This document shows positions 24,560 to 32,856 of a stretch of DNA of 44,140 bases, one piece after another. Numbering within the stretch: position 1 is the stretch's first letter; each line of letters opens with the position of its first letter. Origin of the DNA: Bacteroidetes bacterium MED-G13 (GTDB lineage Bacteria > Bacteroidota > Bacteroidia > Flavobacteriales > Flavobacteriaceae); assembly GCA_002457735.1 (NCBI GenBank), contig NTKO01000006.1:1-44140 (forward strand). The letters run 5' to 3'. Both the position numbers and the translations under genes were made by a program. The notes beneath the pieces were generated by a model. The model saw only the letters and a program-made list of their open reading frames with translations. It was not told where the DNA came from and made no database searches.

Positions 24560-25339
24560 TTGCTAGAAAATAAGAACAGACACGACAATGATGATAGAAT
24601 AAGCTTTGATGAGAAAGAGCATGAGTATTTTGTAGATGGGGAAAAACTAAGGTTTTCTGTCACAGCAATAATTGATAAATTTTTTGTTGAATTCGATAGT
24701 GATTATTGGGCAAAAAGAAAAGCGGTGGAGAAACTTACGCGCGATGGAATTGACATTGATGAGAAAGTTTTAGCACAAGCAATTAATGAGATATTAAATA
24801 AGTGGGAAGAAAAGAGAAAAGATGCTGCTGAAAAAGGTACACTTTTGCATGAAAAAATTGAAGATTTTTATAATGAAAAATATCATCAAGAATACCCAAT
24901 CGAATTTTCTTTTTTTAAAAAATTCCATGACAAATATCCAGCCCTAGCACCATACAGAACTGAGTGGAGGATATTTGACGGTAGCACATCATTAGCAGGT
25001 ACTGTTGATATGGTTTACAAGAAAAAAAATGGAGAGCTATTTATCTTTGACTGGAAGCGGTCAAAAAAACTTGTGGACCAGCAGGGAAATTTACTATTAA
25101 AAGAATATAGCCACGGATTAGAAGAGTTGTCGCATGTTGCAGACAACAGCTTTAATAGATATGCTTTACAGCAAAATATTTACAAGTATATTCTCGAATC
25201 AAACTATGGTGTAAAAGTTAGTTCCATGAATCTATTGGTTTTACATCCAGATTATAAAGATTATATTCACCTTGTAATTCCAGAAATGCAAAAAGAGGCA
25301 AAATATTTGATTGAACAAGCAATAGAATTAAGCAGGTAA
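24560..25339 (+). CDS. Stand-alone PD-(D/E)XK nuclease domain protein (RecB/Cas4-like)
   Basis: The 259-residue protein has the ordered motifs of the RecB/AddB/Cas4 branch of PD-(D/E)XK nucleases: His97 in GTLLHEKIEDF, Glu135 (TEWRIF), Asp150 in GTVDMVY, Asp164-Trp-Lys166 in FIFDWKRSK, and the trailing Q-x3-Y motif at 204-208 (QQNIY). All catalytic residues are present, so it should be active. There are no helicase domains, no iron-sulfur cysteine set as in Cas4, and no CRISPR array nearby. The start is TTG at 24560, one base after the OsmC gene stop. The substrate and cell role are unknown. Confidence 0.8.
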   Translation: MLENKNRHDNDDRISFDEKEHEYFVDGEKLRFSVTAIIDKFFVEFDSDYWAKRKAVEKLTRDGIDIDEKVLAQAINEILNKWEEKRKDAAEKGTLLHEKIEDFYNEKYHQEYPIEFSFFKKFHDKYPALAPYRTEWRIFDGSTSLAGTVDMVYKKKNGELFIFDWKRSKKLVDQQGNLLLKEYSHGLEELSHVADNSFNRYALQQNIYKYILESNYGVKVSSMNLLVLHPDYKDYIHLVIPEMQKEAKYLIEQAIELSR

Positions 25340-25340
25340 T

Positions 25341-26600
25341 TTGACAGAAAAGCTAGATCCATACGCAGCACTTCGCTTTAGAGAATTTAATATTTTTCTT
25401 GTGATAAGATTTATATTGGTCTTTGGCTGGTCCATGCAGTTTATAATAGTTGAGTGGGAAGTCTACAGTCTTACCAAAGACCCTTTATCGCTTGGACTCA
25501 TTGGATTAATTGAAGTGATTCCCGCAATTTCAATGGCTTTGTTTGCTGGACACATTGTTGATCAAAGAGAAAAAAAACGATTATTTGTCTATTGTGTAAC
25601 TACATTTTTTATTGTTGCTGCAGGCTATTATTGTATTACCAGCCCTTTTGTTTATGACAATTATGAAAACTCGCAAATATTAATTGGTATCTATATTTTA
25701 GTTTTTCTAGGGGGATTTATTAGGGCGTTTATAGGGCCAACTATATTCTCATTAGTTGCTCTAATTGTCCCAAAGAAGGTATATCCCAACGCAGCAACTT
25801 GGAGTAGCTCAACTTGGCAGTTAGCCATTGTGCTGGGCCCAGCATTTGCAGGATTTTGTATTGCATGGATTGGCGTGCACAACGCTATGGGAATTGTCCT
25901 TGCTACTATTATTGTAGGACTTTTACTGATTGGCTTTATCAAAAAGAAACCTATATTAAATCCAAAAATTGGGGAGCCTATTTTTCAAAGCCTAAGGGCA
26001 GGAATAAATTTTGTGTATAAAACAAAATCTATTCTTGTTGCATTGTCTTTAGATATGGTTGCAGTTTTATTCGGAGGGGCCATTGCCTTACTTCCAATAT
26101 ATGCACAAGATATTCTTGACGTTGGTTCCGAGGGTTTTGGAATTTTAAGAGCGGCACCAGCCGTTGGCTCTGTTTTGATGATGATAGCTTCTGCGCATAT
26201 TCCACTTACTAAAAATGCTGGCAAGAAACTTCTTGTTGCAATATTCTGCTTTGGGCTATCAATTATTTTATTTGGAGTTTCAAATATATTTTGGCTTTCA
26301 GTATTTGCCTTATTTATGTATGGCTTAACCGATGGTGTTTCTATGATAATTCGTCAAACGATATTACAGCTAAAAACTCCGGACGAGTTTAGAGGAAGAG
26401 TCGCCTCAGTAAATTCAATTTTTGTTGGATCTTCAAATGAGTTAGGAGCGTTTGAAAGTGGAGTAACAGCAAAATTGATGGGAACAGTACCCGCTGTTGT
26501 ATTTGGAGGAGTGATGACCATATTAACAGTTGGCTTTACATCCATTAAATTTCCTAACTTTAGAAAACTAGACCTAACAAAAGATATGAACGATAACTAA
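25341..26600 (+). CDS. MFS transporter (EntS-like, 12 membrane segments)
   Basis: The 419-residue protein has about twelve membrane helices and the MFS motif A-like loop GHIVDQREKKRLF between helices 2 and 3, with a second-half counterpart. It resembles the MFS_3 (EntS-like) exporters, but the cargo cannot be told. The start is TTG at 25341, one base after the nuclease stop. Helices are rich in Gly, Ile and Val, and the C-terminal tail is short and charged. Confidence 0.87.
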   Translation: MTEKLDPYAALRFREFNIFLVIRFILVFGWSMQFIIVEWEVYSLTKDPLSLGLIGLIEVIPAISMALFAGHIVDQREKKRLFVYCVTTFFIVAAGYYCITSPFVYDNYENSQILIGIYILVFLGGFIRAFIGPTIFSLVALIVPKKVYPNAATWSSSTWQLAIVLGPAFAGFCIAWIGVHNAMGIVLATIIVGLLLIGFIKKKPILNPKIGEPIFQSLRAGINFVYKTKSILVALSLDMVAVLFGGAIALLPIYAQDILDVGSEGFGILRAAPAVGSVLMMIASAHIPLTKNAGKKLLVAIFCFGLSIILFGVSNIFWLSVFALFMYGLTDGVSMIIRQTILQLKTPDEFRGRVASVNSIFVGSSNELGAFESGVTAKLMGTVPAVVFGGVMTILTVGFTSIKFPNFRKLDLTKDMNDN

Positions 26601-26610
26601 TAACTTAACT

Positions 26611-26823
26611 ATGAAAAAACTACTTACATTTTTAGCACTAACTATCTCATTTAATATGAATGCACAAATAAGCACCTAAGACACAGATAATTCAGGATTT
26701 GCTGCTTCAGCAATTGGATTTGCGACTACAGCAATGGGATTGTATTCAATAGCAAGTGGAGATTACTCTGTTGCAATTGGATATGGGGCTTTAGAACAAG
26801 TTATAGCAAAAATAAATGAGTAA
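26611..26823 (+). pseudogene. Remnant of a secreted adhesin-head-like repeat protein, broken by an internal stop
   Basis: From ATG 26611 the frame reads a clean signal peptide (MKKLLTFLALTISFNMNAQ), then a TAA at 26677. Reading on in the same frame gives SGFAASAIGFATTAMG, then SIASGDYSVAIGYGA, up to a TAA at 26821. This is the S-x-A-x-G-rich 14-residue pattern of YadA-type trimeric adhesin heads and related flavobacterial proteins. Only about two and a half repeats are left, with no anchor. The end overlaps the start of the TonB receptor by 8 bases. A 22-residue expressed peptide cannot be excluded, but a decayed gene is the simpler reading. Confidence 0.7.
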
Positions 26824-28801
26824 ATACTTTATAATTTTATTTGCACTTTTATTCCAGGTCAATTTATTAGGGTTTAACTCTGATACCCTTGAACTGGAAA
26901 CGGTTCAGCTTAAGAGCGTTTTGATTAACCAAAGTAATCCTGCCTTAACTGTTTCTAAGATTTCTTATAACGAAAATGAAATTAGACCGATTAATTTTCA
27001 AGATGCAATTGAATTTTCACCATCCGTGTGGATAACAAATAGTGAAAACCAAGCCCAGGATAATCGAATGTCTATAAGGGGTTTCGGTGCTCGATCTGCT
27101 TTTGGGATTCGTGGAATTAAAATTGTTTTAGACGACATCCCCCTTACTACACCCGACGGTCAATCGCAGGTTGATAACATTCCTTTTGATTTAATTCAAA
27201 ATATTGAAATATTAAAAAGTCTTTCTTCAACAAGGCATGGAAATGCCTCTGGCGGGGTAGTATATGTGAATACATTTTCAGAGCTTTCATCGGTTCAAGG
27301 AGTTTTTTCGAAGCTTTCTTTTGGTACTCATGGCTACAAAACAAAGGAAGCTACTTATTCAAAAAAAAGAGACAAATCTTCTACAATTTTACGCATATCC
27401 CAGGCAGAAAGCAGTGGATACAGGGAGCACAGTAGCTATAAAAATAAATCATTCTTTTTTAAGCACACGATAGATCTAGAAAAAGTGAAATTAAAAATTA
27501 ATTCTCTTTATTTTGATAGTCCCTATGCTTTTGATCCTGGGGGTTTGACCATAGAATCTGTTAATGAAAATAGTACCCAAGCAAGAGATAGAAATGTTTT
27601 GTTTGATGCTCAAGAGTCAGTAAAACAGCTACAAGCTGGGCTTGCCTTAGATTGGAAAACTGCAGCAGGAACAGTGAAATCAAGCTTATATTACAGTAAT
27701 AGAAATTTTGTTGGATTGCTACCATTTACAAACGGCGGCTATGTGGAGCTTAATAGAGATTTTGCAGGATTGGAACTGAGTTTAAATAGTCGTTTTAATG
27801 AATTTGAGTGGATGCTTGGTGCGTCTGCGCAGAGCCAGGCAGATGACAGAAAAAGGTTTCAAAATAATGAAGGAGTAAAAGGAGAAATGGCTATGGATCA
27901 ATTAGAATCATTTGATTCATACGGGATGTTTGCATTAGGATCATTGAACAAACCAAAATATAGTCTACAAGCTGGAGTTAGGTTTGATGTACATCAAATT
28001 TCTATGGATGATAATTTTGGTTTGGACCAGCAGTATGTTGATTACTCAAACCGGCTAAGCGCCTACTCGCCAAATATTGGGTTTATATATAATCTTAATA
28101 AAAACGATGAGTTATATGTAAATTACGGCAGCTCTTATGAAACACCTTCTTTAAGCGAGTTGTCTGCAAACCCTGATGGCTCTGGATTTAACAACCAATT
28201 ATCTCCTATGGTTTCCAATGGATTTGATATAGGGTATAGAAAGTCGACTCGAAGACTTTCATATAGTTTTACGGCATTTCATATTGACACAAAAGATGAG
28301 ATAGTTAGATATGAATTAGAAGGTTTTGAAAGCATGAATTTTTACAAAAACTTAGGTCTTTCAAAGAGATATGGAATTGAGGGTGAAGGAAGTTACAATA
28401 TAGGAAATCACCACATAGTTAGGGCCTCCTACACGCAAGCCAAATATGAATTTGAGAATCAAGGAGTCAAAGGAGAACTTGCTGGAATCCCTAAATCCAA
28501 TCTTGAGTTTGAATGGCTGTACAATAAAAACGGGTTCAACTTTAAGTTAGATTTCAAACAAGTTAGCTCCATGTTTGCAGACAACAACAATGAAGTTAAA
28601 GTTCCTTCTTATGCGCTTGCAAATATTGCAGTAAAAAATAATTTTAACATAAAAGGATTTTCATTAAACCTTGGTTTGCAGATAAGAAATTTATTTGATG
28701 AAAAGTATTATGACAATATCAGAACGAATGCTTTTGGAAATAGATTTTACGAGCCCGCATCTCTTAGACAGTTTATTTTTTCTGTTAATACCACCTTCTA
28801 A
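26816..28801 (+). CDS. TonB-dependent outer-membrane receptor
   Basis: The 661-residue protein has a signal peptide, a TonB-box-like start (LETVQLKSVLI), a plug domain with MSIRGFGARSAFGIRGIKIVLDDIPL, IEILKSLSSTRHGNASGGVVYV, and a barrel ending in a Phe (FSVNTTF). The barrel includes YVNYGSSYETPSLSEL and FDEKYYDNIRTNAFG, both typical of receptors for siderophores, vitamins or metal complexes. It has no carboxypeptidase-like N-terminal domain, so it is not a SusC. The substrate is unknown. It starts within the adhesin remnant and is followed after 2 bases by a small secreted protein. Confidence 0.9.
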   Translation: MSKYFIILFALLFQVNLLGFNSDTLELETVQLKSVLINQSNPALTVSKISYNENEIRPINFQDAIEFSPSVWITNSENQAQDNRMSIRGFGARSAFGIRGIKIVLDDIPLTTPDGQSQVDNIPFDLIQNIEILKSLSSTRHGNASGGVVYVNTFSELSSVQGVFSKLSFGTHGYKTKEATYSKKRDKSSTILRISQAESSGYREHSSYKNKSFFFKHTIDLEKVKLKINSLYFDSPYAFDPGGLTIESVNENSTQARDRNVLFDAQESVKQLQAGLALDWKTAAGTVKSSLYYSNRNFVGLLPFTNGGYVELNRDFAGLELSLNSRFNEFEWMLGASAQSQADDRKRFQNNEGVKGEMAMDQLESFDSYGMFALGSLNKPKYSLQAGVRFDVHQISMDDNFGLDQQYVDYSNRLSAYSPNIGFIYNLNKNDELYVNYGSSYETPSLSELSANPDGSGFNNQLSPMVSNGFDIGYRKSTRRLSYSFTAFHIDTKDEIVRYELEGFESMNFYKNLGLSKRYGIEGEGSYNIGNHHIVRASYTQAKYEFENQGVKGELAGIPKSNLEFEWLYNKNGFNFKLDFKQVSSMFADNNNEVKVPSYALANIAVKNNFNIKGFSLNLGLQIRNLFDEKYYDNIRTNAFGNRFYEPASLRQFIFSVNTTF

Positions 28802-28803
28802 CA

Positions 28804-29187
28804 ATGAGGATTACAATTTTATTTATTCTCCTTTTTACATCCTTTGTCAGCGCGCAAGAATTACCGGAAATGAAAGTATATGTAAAAAATAGTAAAATGG
28901 AAAAGGGGTTCAGGATCTTAAAAACCACAGTATCGGATTCATTGCTGTTCAAAGAAAAATATAAAGACAGCAACTACACTTTAGATTATGTGCTAAGATA
29001 CTATTATGCCACGGCGATTGACCTGTCATGTAAAGAAAACGAACTATTTAGCATGAGCGGGAAAAGTTTTCGATTGGAATCAAAAGATCCAAGTACAATG
29101 GTTGAAGAGGCGATGGAGCTAATTGGAAATATGTATTTTGGGCAAAGAGAGCACAAAGAATTTAACAAAAAAATTCAAAAAGATTAA
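28804..29187 (+). CDS. Small secreted protein of unknown function
   Basis: A signal peptide (MRITILFILLFTSFVSAQ) is followed by about 110 residues, rich in charged residues, with YVLRYYYATAIDLSC in the middle and a probably helical C-terminus. I do not recognise the family. It starts 2 bases after the TonB receptor gene, so they are probably co-transcribed and may act together in the periplasm. Its stop shares the palindrome TTAA (29184-29187) with the convergent lpxH gene. Confidence 0.72.
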   Translation: MRITILFILLFTSFVSAQELPEMKVYVKNSKMEKGFRILKTTVSDSLLFKEKYKDSNYTLDYVLRYYYATAIDLSCKENELFSMSGKSFRLESKDPSTMVEEAMELIGNMYFGQREHKEFNKKIQKD

Positions 29188-29948
29188 CTCTGGTATTTTT
29201 TTAGAGATAAGGATTTCCCATTAAGCTCAGCAAATGTAAAGTGTGTAATCCAATCACCAAGATTAATATATCTCGAGGAGTTATTTAATTTAACATCTAA
29301 AGGTAAATGTCTATGGCCAAAAATAAAAAAGTCATAATGTTCAGCCTCGAGTTTTCTTTTACAATATTTTGTCAACCACTCACTTTTCTCATCGATGAAT
29401 ACTGCGTCTTTTTCTGCAGACATAATTTTATTTTCTTTGGATAAAAATTGTCCAAGACTCACCCCAATGTCAGGATGAATCAATTTGAAACACCATATAA
29501 AAAATTTATTTGTGAATATTTTTTTCATCCATTTATATGACCGATCACCAGGCCCGAGCCCATCACCATGGCCAATATAGAATTTAATACCATTAATAGT
29601 AAATTCTCTGGGGGATCGAATAAGTTCCATGCCTATTTCCTTTTGAAAATAGTCTTGAACCCACATATCATGATTCCCAGTAAAATAATAAATTGGTGTA
29701 CCTGAGTCGCAAATTTCTGCAAGTTTTCCTAGAGTTCTAGTAAATCCCTTTGGCACAACTTTTTTATACTCAAACCAAAAGTCAAAAATATCACCAACCA
29801 GAAATATTGCGTGCGCATCCACTCTAATTTCATTAAGCCATTTTACAAACTTTTTTTCTCGATTTAAACTATCGGTGGAATTAGGTGCTCCCAAATGATT
29901 GTCTGAGGCAAAATATACTTTTTTATCTTTAGGAATTTCCATAAGCAT
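29184..29948 (-). CDS. lpxH: UDP-2,3-diacylglucosamine diphosphatase (LpxH-type phosphoesterase)
   Basis: LpxH cleaves UDP-2,3-diacylglucosamine to lipid X in lipid A synthesis at the inner membrane. The calcineurin-like metal site is complete: VYFASDNHLGA, LVGDIFDFWFEY, FTGNHDMW, YIGHGDGLGPGD and FIFGHRHLPL. A second in-frame ATG at 29942 (MEIPKDKKV) fits the family start and the nearby promoter better than the one at 29948, which would have only a few leader bases. It is the last of a four-gene minus-strand run. Confidence 0.88.
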   Translation of the reverse strand: MLMEIPKDKKVYFASDNHLGAPNSTDSLNREKKFVKWLNEIRVDAHAIFLVGDIFDFWFEYKKVVPKGFTRTLGKLAEICDSGTPIYYFTGNHDMWVQDYFQKEIGMELIRSPREFTINGIKFYIGHGDGLGPGDRSYKWMKKIFTNKFFIWCFKLIHPDIGVSLGQFLSKENKIMSAEKDAVFIDEKSEWLTKYCKRKLEAEHYDFFIFGHRHLPLDVKLNNSSRYINLGDWITHFTFAELNGKSLSLKKYQS

Positions 29949-29954
29949 CTAAGA

Positions 29955-29962
29955 CAAAGATA
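29955..29962 (-). promoter_or_regulatory. -7 promoter element of lpxH
   Basis: The minus strand reads TATCTTTG, an exact TAnnTTTG match, 6 bases before the ATG at 29948 and 12 before the ATG at 29942. It allows transcription of lpxH apart from queD and favours the second ATG. Confidence 0.5.
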
Positions 29963-29971
29963 TAGAAAAGA

Positions 29972-30421
29972 TTAATTATCCTCAGCAAACCACTCTGAAT
30001 ACGAGGTTTCCGTTTCCTCTAGTTTTAATGAATGAAGCTTAATATTTTTTGGCAGGTTGTTAGATATTTTTCTAGAAAAATCTATTACCATTTCTTCAAT
30101 TGTAGGCTGATAATTAGTAAAAACAACTTTGTGGCTATTTTCAATCAAGGTTTCTGCCAATTGTTTGTGCGGGGAGTTTTCATTTATAATTAATGAGTGG
30201 TCAAATTTATCGATAATAGTACTGTTTACAATTTGTTTTAAATCACCAAAATCCATTACCATTCCATGCTTCACATTTTTCGGATTGCTAATTGGTTCGC
30301 CAATCACAGTAACAAATAAATTGTAATTGTGACCATGAATATTTTTACACTTACCGTCATAACCAAATAATGCATGCGCTGCTTCAAATCTAAACTTTTT
30401 TGTAATTCTAACTTTTGACAT
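29972..30421 (-). CDS. queD: 6-carboxytetrahydropterin synthase family protein (QueD/PTPS)
   Basis: QueD converts 7,8-dihydroneopterin triphosphate to 6-carboxy-tetrahydropterin in the path to queuosine. The 149-residue protein has the zinc histidines (FEAAHALFGYDGKCKNIHGHNY), the catalytic Cys in the same stretch, MVMDFGDLK, FDHSLIIN, and the terminal LKLEETETSYSEW. No other queuosine genes are seen nearby. The gene has its own -7 element and lies 21 bases after the MATE gene. Confidence 0.91.
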   Translation of the reverse strand: MSKVRITKKFRFEAAHALFGYDGKCKNIHGHNYNLFVTVIGEPISNPKNVKHGMVMDFGDLKQIVNSTIIDKFDHSLIINENSPHKQLAETLIENSHKVVFTNYQPTIEEMVIDFSRKISNNLPKNIKLHSLKLEETETSYSEWFAEDN

Positions 30422-30437
30422 TATAAATTATTGAGCC

Positions 30438-30445
30438 CAAATTTA
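30438..30445 (-). promoter_or_regulatory. -7 promoter element of queD
   Basis: The minus strand reads TAAATTTG, an exact TAnnTTTG match, 16 bases before the queD ATG. TTTA lies 20 bases further upstream as a weak -33 candidate. The box overlaps the last codons of the MATE gene. Confidence 0.5.
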
Positions 30446-31777
30446 CATCTTTTGTGAAAGTATGCTAAATGTTTTTCTGAATTTTATTATCAAGGGAATT
30501 GATCTGGCAATAATCCAAAGAGTAAAGGCGTAAAAAATTCCGTAAAGCTCTAGCTCATAATAATCGAACAGCAATAAAGACGGAATAAATATTATTATTG
30601 TAGAAAATAGCAGCACATTTCTCAAATCCTTCATCCAGCCCAACCCCTTGAACATGCCATCAAAAATAAATGCTATAGAACAAAGTGGGAATATGATTAA
30701 AACAATCCAAAATATTTTATAAAACTCATTAAGAACAGCTATGTCATTATTAAAAATCTTTCCAAGAGGATAATAAAAAACAAAACCAATGAAGCACATA
30801 ACTACCCCAACCAGTACTCCAATTTTAGAAAGGTCAACACTTAATTTCAAAAGAGATTTAAACGAATTTTGACCATATAGTTTTCCCGAAAGAATAGTTC
30901 CCGCACTTGAATAACCATCTATAATGAAAGCGACTAAAAACCAAAGATTAATTGCTATTGTATACGCGGCAATAAACTCATCTCCATATTTTGTTGCATA
31001 GGCATTGCAAAAATATAGTGTGATATTTAACGCTAAAGTTCTGATCACTAAGTTCCCAAACATGCCCATGAACAACTTTATTTGTGGGTTAAGCGGCAGA
31101 GTTAATCGCAAACCAATTTCTGTTTTTGTATATAATAATATGCTTGCAAGAACAGCCATAGAAACTTGCGCAATTAAACTAGCGTAGGCAGCCCCTTTCA
31201 GAAACATTGGGTTAATTAAATCAGTAATTCCATAAACTAATATGATATCTAACACTATATTTATAATAGTTCCACTAATAGCAACAAGCATGGGATAATA
31301 AGTGTTTTGAAGACCCCTAAAAATTCCAAATACCCCAATAGTAAAGAGAGTAAATGGTAGCCCCCATATTCGAATTTGAAAATACTCCACACAGAAATTC
31401 AATAATTTTCCGCTTGCATTGTAAAACTTAAAAAGGCCTTCTGCATTAAAAAATGTCAAAAGAAGTATTAGCATACTACAACTTACTATTATAAAAATTC
31501 CTTGTGCAGGTAGTGATTTTACCTCATCGATTTTATTTTTTCCAAGAGACTGCGAGACAAGCGAGGAAATGACACTACGGGTTTGCCCAAAAACCCATAT
31601 TAACATAGATATAAAGCTCCCCACAATACCAACAGCACCTAAGGAAATCGTTGCGTTTTCTGACATATTACCAACAATAATGGTATCGGTAATAGATAAA
31701 ACAGGTTCTGCAATTCCAGAGATTAGTGCAGGAATTGCTAATTTTTGAATGTCAGAAATACTAATACTATTTTTCAA
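30443..31777 (-). CDS. MATE family efflux transporter
   Basis: The 444-residue protein has about twelve membrane helices in two halves, with the typical start ISDIQKLAIPALISGIAEPVLSITDTIIVG and the segment GVFGIFRGLQNTYYPMLVAISGTIINIVLD. MATE pumps use sodium or proton gradients to expel drugs or metabolites; the cargo here is unknown. Its ATG overlaps the stop of the GNAT gene by 4 bases, suggesting coupled translation. Confidence 0.9.
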   Translation of the reverse strand: MKNSISISDIQKLAIPALISGIAEPVLSITDTIIVGNMSENATISLGAVGIVGSFISMLIWVFGQTRSVISSLVSQSLGKNKIDEVKSLPAQGIFIIVSCSMLILLLTFFNAEGLFKFYNASGKLLNFCVEYFQIRIWGLPFTLFTIGVFGIFRGLQNTYYPMLVAISGTIINIVLDIILVYGITDLINPMFLKGAAYASLIAQVSMAVLASILLYTKTEIGLRLTLPLNPQIKLFMGMFGNLVIRTLALNITLYFCNAYATKYGDEFIAAYTIAINLWFLVAFIIDGYSSAGTILSGKLYGQNSFKSLLKLSVDLSKIGVLVGVVMCFIGFVFYYPLGKIFNNDIAVLNEFYKIFWIVLIIFPLCSIAFIFDGMFKGLGWMKDLRNVLLFSTIIIFIPSLLLFDYYELELYGIFYAFTLWIIARSIPLIIKFRKTFSILSQKM

Positions 31778-32274
31778 AACAATAGTTCATAACAATGAAA
31801 AGGGTGTCCACTTTGCAAGGGAAAGTAAATATCATCTAATTTAACATAACCTCTTTGCTCATAAAAATTTTGATTTACTTTATTTTGAGAAAAAGTATCT
31901 AACCTTATGGACTCGATTCCATCCAATTTTGATTTATTTTCTGCAAAGTCCATCAGCTTGCCACCAATACCTTGTTGTTGATGCTTAGGGTCTACTGCAA
32001 GCCGATGAATATATATAGAATTTTCTCCGCTAGTTTTCCATGTAACTTTGCTGTACACTTTATCCATATAAGAGCAGATAGAAACACACCCAACTACTTT
32101 GCCCTTTATGCAGTAAACATAAAGTTCATTTTTGTTGATATCATTGACAAAGGACTGCTGATCGGGGTAATGCTGGTTCCATTGAAAAACTTTTCTTGAA
32201 TCCATTTCTCTAGCACATAATCGAGTAATTTGTAACACCCTTTTTAAATCTGACCTTTCAGCTAATCGAATCAT
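31774..32274 (-). CDS. GNAT family N-acetyltransferase
   Basis: The 166-residue protein has the acetyl-CoA-binding core: a beta strand with IYIHRLAVDPKHQQQGIGGKLMDFAE (the QxxGxG/A motif is QQGIGG), followed by SIRLDTFSQNKVNQNFYEQRGYV. The substrate is not evident. It is the first gene of the minus-strand run GNAT-MATE-queD-lpxH and overlaps the MATE gene by 4 bases, so acetylation and export could belong to the same detoxification step; that is inference. Confidence 0.88.
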   Translation of the reverse strand: MIRLAERSDLKRVLQITRLCAREMDSRKVFQWNQHYPDQQSFVNDINKNELYVYCIKGKVVGCVSICSYMDKVYSKVTWKTSGENSIYIHRLAVDPKHQQQGIGGKLMDFAENKSKLDGIESIRLDTFSQNKVNQNFYEQRGYVKLDDIYFPLQSGHPFHCYELLF

Positions 32275-32294
32275 TTTTTTGTTGAATAAAAAAA

Positions 32295-32302
32295 CAAATT
32301 TA
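32295..32302 (-). promoter_or_regulatory. -7 promoter element of the GNAT-MATE run
   Basis: The minus strand reads TAAATTTG, an exact TAnnTTTG match, 20 bases before the GNAT start codon. It is arranged back to back with the promoter at 32327. Confidence 0.5.
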
Positions 32303-32326
32303 AATCAATTCCCTCAAGAAATAGTA

Positions 32327-32334
32327 TAATTTTG
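32327..32334 (+). promoter_or_regulatory. -7 promoter element of the UPF0316 gene
   Basis: TAATTTTG is an exact TAnnTTTG match, 22 bases before the ATG at 32357. Together with the box at 32295-32302 it forms a divergent promoter pair within 82 bases. Confidence 0.5.
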
Positions 32335-32356
32335 AAGAAACCAAAAAACTTTTGAT

Positions 32357-32854
32357 ATGACTCTTTTTTTATCTGCACTTTTGATATTTATTCTAAGATT
32401 AATTGACCAATCACTCACCACAGTTAGGGCTTTGATAGTTTCAAAGAAACCTTTTCTTGCCGCTTTCATTGGTTTAATTGAGTCCGCTATTTGGATTCTT
32501 GCCGTATCTCAAGTTATCAAGGATATTGATGACCCAGTACTTATTGCAGCATATGCACTTGGTTTTGCCGCGGGCACATTACTGGGAATTCAAATTGAGA
32601 AATTTATCGGTATTGGAAATGTTGTGATTCGGGTTTTTACTCCTTCAAAATCAGTAAAAATGGCAAAAGAGCTGAGGAGCAAGGGTTATATGGTAACAGA
32701 AATAAATGCCAAAGGCAGAGACGGAGCTGTCACTATTTCGTGGTGTATTATTCCAAGGAGAAAAATGACAAAAGTATTAGCAATAATCAAAGACGTAAAT
32801 CCAGCTTCTTATATTACAACTGACGTTGCAAACCCAATGTCATTAAGGAAATAA
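32357..32854 (+). CDS. UPF0316 membrane protein (DUF5698 + DUF2179)
   Basis: Three membrane helices (about residues 3-25, 33-55 and 60-80) contain the family pattern RLIDQSLTTVRALIVSK and ALGFAAGTLLGIQIEKFIG. The soluble C-terminal domain (DUF2179, about residues 95-160) is a small ferredoxin-like fold of the kind found in ligand-sensing membrane proteins. The function is unknown; a sensor or channel-regulator role is only a guess. It ends 2 bases before the stop of the convergent tiny gene. Confidence 0.85.
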   Translation: MTLFLSALLIFILRLIDQSLTTVRALIVSKKPFLAAFIGLIESAIWILAVSQVIKDIDDPVLIAAYALGFAAGTLLGIQIEKFIGIGNVVIRVFTPSKSVKMAKELRSKGYMVTEINAKGRDGAVTISWCIIPRRKMTKVLAIIKDVNPASYITTDVANPMSLRK

Positions 32855-32856
32855 GC

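Noticed and set aside
24560-25339. Cas4 of a CRISPR system
   Set aside because: No CRISPR repeats, no other cas genes and no iron-sulfur cysteine set are present; only the nuclease core is shared.
26677-26679. Selenocysteine or programmed read-through at the stop in the adhesin remnant
   Set aside because: The codon is TAA, not TGA, and no recoding structure is seen; the remnant also lacks most of the expected protein.
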